DNA from: Chitinophagaceae bacterium
GTDB lineage: Bacteria > Bacteroidota > Bacteroidia > Chitinophagales > Chitinophagaceae
NCBI GenBank assembly: GCA_004028795.1
Contig: SAIW01000026.1
Coordinates: forward strand, 1-32,851
Reading direction: 5' to 3'
Length of the DNA stretch: 32,851 bases
A model generated the notes under the pieces. That model saw nothing but the letters and a program-made list of their open reading frames with translations, was not told the DNA's origin and did no database searches. Below, piece by piece: positions 1-8,400 of this stretch (within the stretch, counting starts at the first letter, position 1; every line of letters begins with the position of its first letter). A program made the position numbers and the translations under genes.

Positions 1-215
1 GCTTGAATAATAAGAGCTTTTTGAGCATCCACATTATAGCGGGCAGCCAGCACATAAAGATTACTATCTAAGAACAGTTTTTCAGCCTGTTGTAAATTTA
101 AGCTGGTAGTATCTGCAATAATAGTTTGCTGCGTTTTAGCCTTACCACAGTAAAGCATTGCAGCTATTATTGCTATACTACACTTAACAGGCCAAAGCCT
201 GAAATGAGTAAGCAT
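1..215 (-). CDS. TolC-family outer-membrane efflux protein, N-terminal fragment
   Basis: The window edge cuts this gene; only the first 71 codons are present. Read from the ATG at 215, it begins with a basic stretch and a hydrophobic signal (CSIAIIAAMLYCGKAKTQ). It then reads LNLQQAEKLFLDSN followed by a helical stretch ending in AQKALIIQA, the usual start of the first TolC coiled-coil repeat (a Leu-rich 'L-x-x-A' helix after the signal peptide). TolC/CusC/CzcC-type proteins form the outer-membrane channel of RND efflux systems. The small exported protein at 292-675 lies 76 bases upstream on the same strand, so an RND or metal efflux operon probably continues beyond the window. The family call is based on the N-terminus alone, so substrate and subfamily are unknown. 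Confidence 0.6.
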   Translation of the reverse strand, partial: MLTHFRLWPVKCSIAIIAAMLYCGKAKTQQTIIADTTSLNLQQAEKLFLDSNLYVLAARYNVDAQKALIIQ

Positions 216-291
216 AATTCTAAGGATTAAATTTTAAATAAATGTGTATCTGTCATTAACACATGACATAGCAATGCAATAGAAATCTAGG

Positions 292-675
292 TTATACCTT
301 AGGAGGGGGAGGGGTTATTTCTTTTATAAACTGTAAGCTCTTGTTATCGTTGCAACAAATTCTGTTTTCCTGTACAGAAAGAGGGCATATTTTGATAAAA
401 AGATTAATACTGTTTATTGGAATAACTTTAAACACGATGTGTTTAAAAACTGGAGCATTTTTAGCATTTTTTTCAGGTAACTCCGGAAATATATCTTTAT
501 TAGTAACATTCTCACTTATATACTCAACCATTGAATTATAATAGTTAAAGTAGTTTGAAATATTATAATTATTTAATGGATTAAAATCAACGGCATCAAT
601 ACTTAGATTAAGTATTTGAAGAGCCATTATTAGTAAAAATAATTTTAAGGTAATATGGTTAATTTTTGCTAACAC
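292..675 (-). CDS. small exported protein upstream of the efflux gene
   Basis: I do not recognise the family. The 127-residue product starts at a GTG codon (675) and has a signal-peptide-like N-terminus (LKLFLLIMALQILNLSIDA, cleavage perhaps near residue 27). The mature part is about 100 residues with three cysteines (CPL at about 97 and a CC pair near 107) and a C-terminus ending in four prolines, Lys, Val. I chose the GTG because a TACATTTG promoter element ends exactly four bases before it; the next ATG would destroy the signal peptide. It directly precedes the TolC-like gene, so a periplasmic accessory role in efflux, perhaps metal-related given the cysteines, is a guess from position only. 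Confidence 0.55.
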   Translation of the reverse strand: MLAKINHITLKLFLLIMALQILNLSIDAVDFNPLNNYNISNYFNYYNSMVEYISENVTNKDIFPELPEKNAKNAPVFKHIVFKVIPINSINLFIKICPLSVQENRICCNDNKSLQFIKEITPPPPKV

Positions 676-679
676 AATG

Positions 680-687
680 CAAATGTA
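680..687 (-). promoter_or_regulatory. Bacteroidota -7 promoter element (TACATTTG)
   Basis: The minus strand reads TACATTTG, a perfect match to the Bacteroidota TAnnTTTG element, followed by CATT and then the GTG start of the small exported protein. Spacing this short predicts that transcription starts at or within a base or two of the start codon. No clear -33 TTTG was found at the normal distance. Confidence 0.5.
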
Positions 688-834
688 ATAAGTTGAGAAT
701 GTTTATGAATTGTTAATACAAATGATTAAGTTATTTTTAATGATATTCAGAAAAAAATTTTATGCATAGCCCTCAAACTTAATATTTCAACTAAATACAA
801 GTGATACGCAATGTTATGAAATGATAAACAAATG

Positions 835-2205
835 TTACTTCATTTCATAACTCGTTTTAATACCGTAAATCTCAATTTTTCTGTATAAAGTTGCAATACC
901 TATGTTTAATAATCTTGCAGCTTCTGCCTTATTTCCCTTAGTATAGTCAAGCACTCTTTTAATGTGCTGGCTTTCTATATTTTGAAGCTCAAACACAGAA
1001 ATTGATTTATGATTATTTTTAATATCCACTGCCGGGGCTGTTAATTCAAAAGGAATGTCGCTAAGGGTTAGCTCCTCACTATTAGACATAAGAACAGCTC
1101 TTTCTATTACATTTCTTAGTTCTCTAACATTACCCTTCCAGTTATATTTTTTTAAGCATTCTTCTACCTCAACTGAAATACCTTTTACATGTTTGTTCAT
1201 TTTTTTTGAAAAGTAGTGAACAAAATTTTCAGCAAGTATTAATATGTCATTTTTTCTTTCACGTAAGGGTGGAATTTTCAATGTGAAAATATTAAGTCTA
1301 TACAATAAATCTTCTCTAAACCTTCCATTAGCCACTTCCTTGTATAAGTCTCTGTTTGTTGCAGAAATAAAACGTACATCTACTGTTGTTGTTTTGGTAT
1401 CGCCTATTTTAATAAATTCACCTGTTTCTAAAACCCTTAAAATTTTTGCCTGTAATTCAATATGCATTTCTCCGATTTCATCTAAAAAAATGGTACCCTC
1501 ATCTGCTTCTTCAAGTAGCCCTTTTTTGTTTTTTAATGCCCCTGTAAATGAGCCGGCTTTGTATCCAAAAAGTTCACTTTCAATAAGCTCTTTAGGAAAT
1601 GCACTACAATTAAAAGCTATGAAAGCCTGGTCTGATCGATTACTGTTATTGTGTATTGCTTTAGCAAATAATTCTTTACCGGTTCCGGTTTCTCCAAGTA
1701 ATAAAACTGCCGCATCTGTCGGAGCTACTTTTTTGGCTAATGAAATAGTATCCTTTATTGCAGAAGATTCTCCGATTATACTATTAAAACCAACTCTATG
1801 AATTGTTTTTTCTAAGCGGTTTAGCTTTGATGTTAATTTAGTTTTTTCAATAATTTGGTTGATTAATGGCAATATCCTTGCATTATCATCTCCTTTTATT
1901 AAATAATCGAAAGCTCCGTTTTTCATAGCTGCAACACTATCGCCAATGTTACCAAATGCAGTAAGTAAAACAATTTCCGTTTGAGGGAAGTTTGTTTTAA
2001 GCTGTTTTATTAAATCAACACCATTAGCATCAGGCAATCGTACATCACAAATTATAAGATTAACTTCTTCTTTTAAAAGTACTTGCTTTGCTGATTTATA
2101 ATCCTGGCAATCTATTACTTTAAAACCCTCAATAGAAATAATCCTTTTTAATAAGCTTCTGGAAGAGTTGTCGTCATCAATTATTAAAATAGTTCCTGCA
2201 ACCAT
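835..2205 (-). CDS. sigma-54-dependent response regulator, NtrC family
   Basis: A 456-residue transcription activator with three domains. The receiver domain (about 5-118) has the acidic pocket D10-D12, phospho-acceptor D54 (IICDVRLPD), T82 and K104. The AAA+ domain (about 140-370) has Walker A GETGTGKE (171-178), Walker B IFLDEIGE (239-246), arginine fingers R297 and R303, and the sigma-54 contact loop GSFTGA (218-223), where Ser replaces the usual Ala. The C-terminal Fis-type helix-turn-helix is at about 405-450. It should activate sigma-54 promoters after phosphorylation. No histidine kinase is encoded here, so its partner is elsewhere. It is the third gene of a tight unit with the acyl carrier protein and the exported protein (15-base gap upstream), which suggests co-expression. 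The domain call is firm; the target genes are unknown. Confidence 0.95.
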   Translation of the reverse strand: MVAGTILIIDDDNSSRSLLKRIISIEGFKVIDCQDYKSAKQVLLKEEVNLIICDVRLPDANGVDLIKQLKTNFPQTEIVLLTAFGNIGDSVAAMKNGAFDYLIKGDDNARILPLINQIIEKTKLTSKLNRLEKTIHRVGFNSIIGESSAIKDTISLAKKVAPTDAAVLLLGETGTGKELFAKAIHNNSNRSDQAFIAFNCSAFPKELIESELFGYKAGSFTGALKNKKGLLEEADEGTIFLDEIGEMHIELQAKILRVLETGEFIKIGDTKTTTVDVRFISATNRDLYKEVANGRFREDLLYRLNIFTLKIPPLRERKNDILILAENFVHYFSKKMNKHVKGISVEVEECLKKYNWKGNVRELRNVIERAVLMSNSEELTLSDIPFELTAPAVDIKNNHKSISVFELQNIESQHIKRVLDYTKGNKAEAARLLNIGIATLYRKIEIYGIKTSYEMK

Positions 2206-2220
2206 ACTATTTATCTGAAT

Positions 2221-2793
2221 TTATTGTAGGCTCTGACTATACAGATACTTTATTTTATATTGAGCATTATAATTATCGTAAGCTGTAAGCTCTTTATCTG
2301 TTTTAAAAGCAGATTCTAAAGCATATCTGAATTTAGTATTAGAAGAAAAGGCTTTTTCTAATGAGCTTATATTAAGTGCTACTATTTCACTGCTACCCGT
2401 TTGGCTGAAATAATAAGCATCTTCCTTAATAAAGCCTTTGCCATTAGTGAGATTTTTTGTTGTGAAATTTTTATATAAGAAAAAACCGGCAGTATCTATT
2501 ATTTCAAAAACCTTGTTTTGATATAAACGATAGGTTTTAGCTGAAGCATCTTTAAACCCGTATACATTTTTCTTAAGTAACTTTAGTTTACTGTTACTTT
2601 CTGTTACTGAAATGTAAGGGGTCTCAAAAAAAGTATTCAGTTGAATTTTAGAGGCATTAACATAATTTAATTTACTTGTTTTATAATCTTCATAAGAAAG
2701 ATAAAGTGCTACAACTTCATGCTTACTCTTAATAGTAAATGATGAAAGTAAAATTACCACGATGCCTAATAATATAAGTTTAGTGCTTTTCAT
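2221..2793 (-). CDS. exported protein of unknown function in the ACP-regulator unit
   Basis: A 190-residue product with a clear signal peptide (MKSTKLILLGIVVILLSSF, then TIKSKHE). There is no lipobox and no further membrane segment, so it is probably periplasmic or secreted. The mature part is rich in Lys, Tyr, Ser and Asn with alternating hydrophobic positions (for example KTYRLYQNKVFEIIDTAGFF), suggesting a mostly beta fold. I do not recognise a family. The start codon lies only two bases after the stop of the acyl carrier protein, so the two are likely translationally coupled; the regulator gene follows after 15 bases. Conserved pairing with an acyl carrier protein would be the best clue to its role. 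Confidence 0.75.
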   Translation of the reverse strand: MKSTKLILLGIVVILLSSFTIKSKHEVVALYLSYEDYKTSKLNYVNASKIQLNTFFETPYISVTESNSKLKLLKKNVYGFKDASAKTYRLYQNKVFEIIDTAGFFLYKNFTTKNLTNGKGFIKEDAYYFSQTGSSEIVALNISSLEKAFSSNTKFRYALESAFKTDKELTAYDNYNAQYKIKYLYSQSLQ

Positions 2794-2795
2794 AA

Positions 2796-3059
2796 TTATT
2801 TTTTTAATGGTAAAATGGTTTTTATTAAGTAATCATTGAGGCCTTGAAAGCTCCTGATAGCTTCCAAGGCTTCAAGTGAAATTTTTATATTATAAACTTT
2901 TTCTACTTCTATAAATAACTCAGTTATATCCAAAGAATCTATACCTAATTCATCTGTAAAATTTTTAGATTCATTTTCAGGAGTTATTTGAATCTGAAAT
3001 AAATCAAGAAATATTTTCTTTAATTGCTGTTTATAGAAGCTCTCTAAAGTCATATCCAT
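2796..3059 (-). CDS. acyl carrier protein
   Basis: An 87-residue acidic four-helix carrier. The phosphopantetheine site is clear: DELGIDSLDITELFIEVE, with Ser42 in the DSL motif, followed by helix III (ISLEALEAIRSFQGLNDYL). Such proteins carry acyl or aminoacyl chains as thioesters on a 4'-phosphopantetheine arm. The N-terminus (ESFYKQQLKKIFLDLFQIQ) is less acidic than a fatty-acid-synthesis AcpP. No fab genes surround it, so it is probably a specialised carrier, not the housekeeping ACP. No ketosynthase, acyltransferase or AMP-ligase is adjacent; the partner enzymes must be elsewhere. It heads the unit with the exported protein and NtrC-type regulator, and the porin gene ends 90 bases upstream. 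Confidence 0.9.
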   Translation of the reverse strand: MDMTLESFYKQQLKKIFLDLFQIQITPENESKNFTDELGIDSLDITELFIEVEKVYNIKISLEALEAIRSFQGLNDYLIKTILPLKK

Positions 3060-3149
3060 ATAATAATCTGCTACTTATCTTATTTAAAAAATCTATTATC
3101 ATATGGCTTTGAGAATAAATCATCATTAATTTTTGGTTGCTGTAAAAAC

Positions 3150-4838
3150 TTAAAAACGCACAAGTACAGCGAGTACAATTCTGTTTTCGTTATTTCGTAA
3201 ATCAGGCATCCACCCACCTAATGCAGATAGAGGCGGAGCAACTGAAGCACCACTCGATGTATATGTAAATGGAAGACCATTACCTGTTGTATATCCGTCC
3301 GGAGATGTAACTCCACCAGGGCCGGCAAAATATCCGTTTAATGGTGTAGTGCCGGGTGCAGCAGTAGCTTTAGCATATCTATGTACATACTCTAGCCTCC
3401 AGGTTATATATTCATTTGGCATATAGTCGAGCGTAGTTGACGCATCCCAAGCATTGAAATTTGAACCCGGCCCCGTTTGGTTTTGAAACAGTGTGTCCGC
3501 ATAACCTGTAGGTGCTAATATTAAATACTGTCCGGGGTTTTTCATAAATCCACCACCTAAAGTCCATGCCCACTTTTCTCCAAACCACAATCTGTTATAC
3601 ACCATGCCACTAAAAAACTGTTGTAAAGGTTTTGCAGCAGTCCCCTTAAAGCCTGAAACTCCCTCACCATCTTCAAAACCAAAATCTAAGGTTGATGAAA
3701 ATGCAGCTCTGGTAATACCCTGCTTTTTCTTTGGTTGATTATAATATCGTAGTAAAAAACTGTTATCAGTATGCACTCTTATTCTTCCGGGAGCATCTTG
3801 ATCATCTTTACCGAAATAATTATTAGTTACCCAATCAACATATTCTTTCGGTCTGTAATAAACGGAGAATCCAAAACCAGGCATTTTATTAAATTTCCCA
3901 TAAGTCTGCCAACCGTTAATTAACCAAAATTCAAGTTTAAGTTTATCGGTAGGAAAAGTTTGCAAACGCATACCGTTGAAAAACCAGGGTGTATTATCGG
4001 AAGTATAAGAAGGTTGGTAAGACCAGTTTTCAAAATTATTATATGAAAATAATCCAATGTAAGACATGAATATACCAAAGTCTAAATTAATACCATGCCA
4101 TTTATCCCAATGATACCCTGCATAAGCTTCACTTATATATCTGTAAATAGTTTGTAAGTCGTATTGGCCTTTGTAAGAACTTATATCATTTCTTGGCACC
4201 ACGGTTGAACGTGTACCCCATTGAGACATAAATCTTCCTCTTACATTTTGCCAATGAAAATCACCACCTATTCCAAGATAGGATAACTGTACTTCATTGT
4301 TTCTGGCCAATGCTGTTGAACCTACAACTGTATTATCGATGGGATTATTAAAAGAATGCGTATAGTTTACATCAATAGTTATATCCGGTGTAAAAACACT
4401 ATTGCCAAATGGCGGCGGATTTTTTTGCCTGTTAGCACCCATAAGCCAGGAAAAATCTCCAAATGCAAAAGGCTCTGTATAAGGAGGTGTTGTAACAGTA
4501 TCTGTTAATCCTGTTATCTTATCAGCTCTTTTTAAAACAGTCAGCTTTTTTTTATCCTGATTATTTTTTTCTTTACTACCGTTAAAATTTAATAATTGAA
4601 TTTGTGATGTTGTTTCATTGGTTTTATCAGTATAAACTAATTTTTCATTGACCGGTTTATCTGATATTACTGCTGTTGCATCTTGTGTTTTAATTACGTT
4701 TAGTGAGTCAAACTGTGCTTTTGAGGTTTTTGGTAACACTGCAAAAAGTACGATGATTGAAAACAAGTAATTTAATTTTCGTGAACTCATTGATTCTTTT
4801 TTTAAGGTTGTTAGATTGGTTTGTTTCGATTTTTTCAT
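3150..4838 (-). CDS. outer-membrane beta-barrel protein, BBP2/OmpL-like porin
   Basis: A 562-residue outer-membrane protein. The signal peptide most likely ends at TSKA-Q (A41/Q42). The ATG at 4790 (MSSRKLNYL) gives a more typical signal length and is a good alternative start. Residues 43-125 are a Ser/Thr/Lys/Asn-rich linker. The rest shows alternating amphipathic strands rich in Tyr, Trp and Gly (NEVQLSYLGIGGDFHW, INLDFGIFMSYIGLFSY, LEFWLINGWQTYGKF) and ends in VLAVLVRF, with the terminal Phe expected for BAM-assembled barrels. This agrees with the putative beta-barrel porin-2 family of Bacteroidota. The solute is unknown. It lies upstream of the acyl carrier protein gene on the same strand and could be its first operon gene or a separate transcript. 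Confidence 0.75.
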   Translation of the reverse strand: MKKSKQTNLTTLKKESMSSRKLNYLFSIIVLFAVLPKTSKAQFDSLNVIKTQDATAVISDKPVNEKLVYTDKTNETTSQIQLLNFNGSKEKNNQDKKKLTVLKRADKITGLTDTVTTPPYTEPFAFGDFSWLMGANRQKNPPPFGNSVFTPDITIDVNYTHSFNNPIDNTVVGSTALARNNEVQLSYLGIGGDFHWQNVRGRFMSQWGTRSTVVPRNDISSYKGQYDLQTIYRYISEAYAGYHWDKWHGINLDFGIFMSYIGLFSYNNFENWSYQPSYTSDNTPWFFNGMRLQTFPTDKLKLEFWLINGWQTYGKFNKMPGFGFSVYYRPKEYVDWVTNNYFGKDDQDAPGRIRVHTDNSFLLRYYNQPKKKQGITRAAFSSTLDFGFEDGEGVSGFKGTAAKPLQQFFSGMVYNRLWFGEKWAWTLGGGFMKNPGQYLILAPTGYADTLFQNQTGPGSNFNAWDASTTLDYMPNEYITWRLEYVHRYAKATAAPGTTPLNGYFAGPGGVTSPDGYTTGNGLPFTYTSSGASVAPPLSALGGWMPDLRNNENRIVLAVLVRF

Positions 4839-4866
4839 TAATGGCAGTGCAAACCGTAGCCTTATA

Positions 4867-4874
4867 AAAAGATA
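4867..4874 (-). promoter_or_regulatory. candidate -7 promoter element for the porin gene (TATCTTTT)
   Basis: The minus strand reads TATCTTTT, one mismatch from TAnnTTTG, 28 bases before the 4838 start codon. No convincing -33 element was found, so this is tentative. Confidence 0.3.
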
Positions 4875-5046
4875 TACATAGCATACCCCTTTACAGAATA
4901 GTTGAGTTGATTAATCAATCATTTATATAATTCCTAAAAGTGTACCAGTGCAGATAAATAAAAAAGCTAATGCTTAAAACCCTTTCCACATAATACTTGT
5001 AGAAGTTTTGTAAAAAGTTAGTTTGAAAAAAAATAAAACTTGTACC

Positions 5047-5079
5047 CTTTCATTTTGAAAGGGTTTATCAAAATGAAAG
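5047..5079. repeat. 12-bp perfect inverted repeat, 9-base spacer
   Basis: CTTTCATTTTGA (5047-5058) is the exact reverse complement of TCAAAATGAAAG (5068-5079). A competing shorter hairpin (CCCTTT 5045-5050 with AAAGGG 5058-5063) overlaps its left arm, so two mutually exclusive folds are possible. It could be a dimeric-regulator operator or an RNA hairpin. The half-site recurs at 5299-5329. Confidence 0.6.
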
Positions 5080-5298
5080 CATCCTTAACTAAAAGTTAAT
5101 ATTGTAAAGCGTGGTGATACTACAAATAAAAGCCCCATCCTTCTGGTCAAGAACAGGGCAATAATAGAATGCTTAAGAGATGTTGAGAAATCCCAAGTTC
5201 TATACCAACTTTATTTTTATATGATAAAATAACCTGAAACACTTGTGGTTAGTAGGTTTAAGAATATTTGCATGATTTGAGTTGAAGTGATAATACCT

Positions 5299-5329
5299 TA
5301 TCAAAATAGAAGGAATTATTATTTTGATA
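5299..5329. repeat. 10-bp perfect inverted repeat, 11-base spacer
   Basis: TATCAAAATA (5299-5308) is the exact reverse complement of TATTTTGATA (5320-5329). The left arm with its flank (TTATCAAAATAGAAG) differs at two positions from the right arm of the repeat at 5047-5079 (TTATCAAAATGAAAG), so the two elements look related. Confidence 0.55.
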
Positions 5330-5430
5330 TTACTGATTGTCGGATAGAAGTATAATTAATAGCTGTTAATCTTTAATTTCTATTAATGTAATAATGATAA
5401 TGTTAGAACTGAAAAAATACCTGTTAAACA

Positions 5431-5465
5431 AAAAACCTGTAAATGCTTATAGTTTACAGGTTTTT
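5431..5465 (-). terminator. intrinsic terminator of secDF
   Basis: A 13-bp perfect stem (AAAAACCTGTAAA / TTTACAGGTTTTT) with a 9-base loop lies 22 bases past the secDF stop codon. Read on the minus strand it ends in a T run, as a Rho-independent terminator does. It is symmetric and could also work in the other direction. Confidence 0.85.
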
Positions 5466-5487
5466 CATTTATCAAAACAATAAGAAG

Positions 5488-8400
5488 TTATTTCTTTTCA
5501 GACTTGCCCAATGGTTTGTCTTTTGCAAAGTCAACCAATATTGGTGCCGCTACAAATATTGATGAGTAAGTACCGGTAATAACACCAATCAACATAGCAA
5601 AAGCGAAACCTCTTGTTACTTCTCCACCGAAGATGAATAATATTAAAATGGTTAAGAATACAGTTAATGAGGTCATAACTGTACGGCTTAATGTCTGGTT
5701 GATAGCTTTATTAATTATTTGAGCATTAGTTTCTCCTTTAAACAATTTGCTGTCTTCACGAATACGGTCGTACACAATTACAGTATCGTTCATTGAAAAA
5801 CCGATAACAGTAAGTATTGCTGCAATAAAATGCTGGTCAATTTCTAATGGGAAAGGAACAATTTTTCTTGCGAAACTGAATACAATTAATGTTACGAATA
5901 CATCATGCAATAAAGAGAAAATAGTTCCCAAACTGTATCTCCAATCGCGGAAACGTATGAAGATGTATAAACAAATTACAATAATTGCAAAAATGGTAGC
6001 TTTGGCAGCACCGCTTTTTAAATCATCTGAAATGGTTGGTAAAACTGTTTGAGAGCTTTGTTTGTATTTACTGTCAAACTCAGTGTATGTAAGGTTTTCA
6101 GGCAAATGATTTTTTAAACCGGTAAATAAAGCTCTTTCAACCAATGAGTCAATATTTTTACCTGTTTCTTCAATTTTATAAGCAGTGGTTATGTTTAATT
6201 GATTAGCACCGCCAACTTTTTTAATAACAGGAGCTTCGCCATTAAATACTTTCTTTAATTCATCTGTAACAACTTCCTGTTGAACAGGCTTATCAAATTT
6301 AATAGTGTAACTTCTTCCTCCTTCAAATTCAACACCCTTATCAAACCCATTAAAGTAAGAAGCAATACCAAGAATTAATACCACCACAGAAATTCCATAA
6401 GCTACTTTTCGGTATTCGATAAATTTATAAGAAGCATGTTTGAATATTTTTTTAGAAAAGCTGGTGAAATATTCAAAGTGTCTGTTGTTTTTACCGGCAT
6501 ACATATCAGTAATTAATCTTGATACCAATATTCCACAGAATAACGATAATAGGATACCGATAATTTGTGTAGTTGCAAATCCTAATACCGGGCCTAAACC
6601 GAAGTACGCAAGAATAATAGCAGTTAATAGTGTGGTAACGTGAGCATCTAATACAGGTGCCAATGAACGTTTATAACCATCGTTTACGGCAGCAGCATAG
6701 CCTTTGCCTTTCGTTAATTCTTCTTTAATACGTTCAAATATAATTACGTTGGTATCTACAGCCATACCGATTGTTAATACTAAACCTGCAATACCCGCAG
6801 CAGTAAGCGTAAAGCCCATTGCTGTTAAAATACCTATGGTGAATAACAAGTTTAATATTAATGCAATGTTTGCAACCCAGCCTGCAGTGTTATAGTACAA
6901 TAGCATTAAACCGAAGATGATGATAAATGAAATGATGAAAGCCATACTACCACCTTTAACGGCTGCATCACCTAAGGTTGCACCGATTTCGTAGCTCTGA
7001 ACAATTTTGGCCGGAGCAGGTAATTTACCTGTCATTAATATTTCAGCTAAATCTTGTGCCTGTTGAGTTGTAAAACTTCCGCTTATTTGAGAGTTACCAC
7101 CGGTAATAGCACCATTAACATTAGGTGCAGAGTAAACTATATTATCTAATACAATTGCAATCGGTCTACCTACATTTCTTTCTGTCATTTTAGCCCAAAT
7201 ACGAGAGCCTTTAGCGTCCATTTGCATTCTGATGGCCGGTCTGCTTAATTCATCATAATCCGGTGTAGCTGTAATGCCCTCGCCATCTAATTCAGCCTGA
7301 CCATTATCTAAAGTTTTAATAGCATAGAGCATTAAAACATTTTTAGCTTTACTGTCTTCCGCTGCATCTACTTTCCCATAAAGAAATTGAAGGTTAGCAG
7401 GGAACTTATTTTTTACAATATCTAATCTTAATATTCTGTTTAAAGCAGCAGTATCCTTGCTTAATACATAACCGATAATAGAAGGTTTAGTCGGCTTACC
7501 ACTTTTATCTTGTAATTCAGGGAATTGAAGATATTTACGGATTGGATTTGCATTTCCTTTGATAGTATTAGAATCAACTTTTGCAGTGCTTTGTTTTCCT
7601 GAATCAAAAGAAGAAAGATTAGCAATTTTAGTCGTGTCTTTATTTACTTTAGCAACAGTTTTGATAGTATCTTTTTTTGCAGAAGTTGAGTCAATTGCTT
7701 TAACTCCTTTTAAATAGTCTTCAGCAACTTTATCTGCATCAATAAATCTCTTTACAAAGTCCTCATCAGTTAAAGTGTATACTTCAAAGAATTGAAGATT
7801 AGCAGTTGATTGCAAGAATGTTTTTACACGCTCAGGGTTATTGGCACCTGCTAATTCAATATTGATAATTCCTTTCTTTTCGTCGGGATTAATGTTTGGA
7901 GAAGACACCCCGAATTTATCAACCCTTGTACGAATGATTCTCACAGTATTTTTAAATGCTGCTGAAGCCTGGTCTTTAAGATAGCTGACAACATCTCCTT
8001 CAGAAGAACTGAATTTTATTTTGCCGTTGCTTTGTGCACTAAAGAATGCAGCTAAACTTCCTGACGGGTTAATCTTTTTGTATTCTTCAACAAATAAGCT
8101 AATCAAATCTGCACCACTATTGGCTTTGCGGGCTATAGCATTATTCAGAGCAGTATTAAATTTCTCATCTTTAGAGTAATTGGAAAGCGACTTAATTAAA
8201 CCATCTAAACCAACTTCCATTGTTACACTAATACCGCCTTGTAAGTCAAGTCCCAACTGTAATTCTTTATCTTTTGCACTACGGTAAGTTGTCCAACCGA
8301 ATGGCCCAACTTTAACATCGGTACTGCTATCCAATAAATATCTTGTAATACTGTCTTTAGCTTGTTTTAAAGTATCTGCATAAGCAGCTTTTAACTCGGC

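Larger units (their letters stand above)
4839..5487. other. 650-base gene-free stretch between porin and secDF
   Basis: No plausible coding frame was found on either strand. The stretch contains the candidate porin promoter (4867-4874), two perfect inverted repeats that share a half-site (5047-5079 and 5299-5329) and the secDF terminator (5431-5465). A GC-richer segment at 5128-5160 could fold into a weak interrupted hairpin (GCCC/GGGC outer stem), but no known RNA family is recognisable. Since the genes on both sides are on the minus strand, this is the 3' flank of secDF and the 5' flank of the porin. Confidence 0.6.

Noticed and set aside
1244-1801. Plus-strand open frame of 185 codons inside the regulator gene
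   Set aside because: It lies opposite the conserved AAA+ domain, and its Ser/Leu-rich product has no recognisable domain; it is the complement of a real gene.
5128-5160. Riboswitch or structured RNA in the GC-richer part of the gap
   Set aside because: Only a four-base outer stem and a four-base inner stem can form; no known RNA family recognised.
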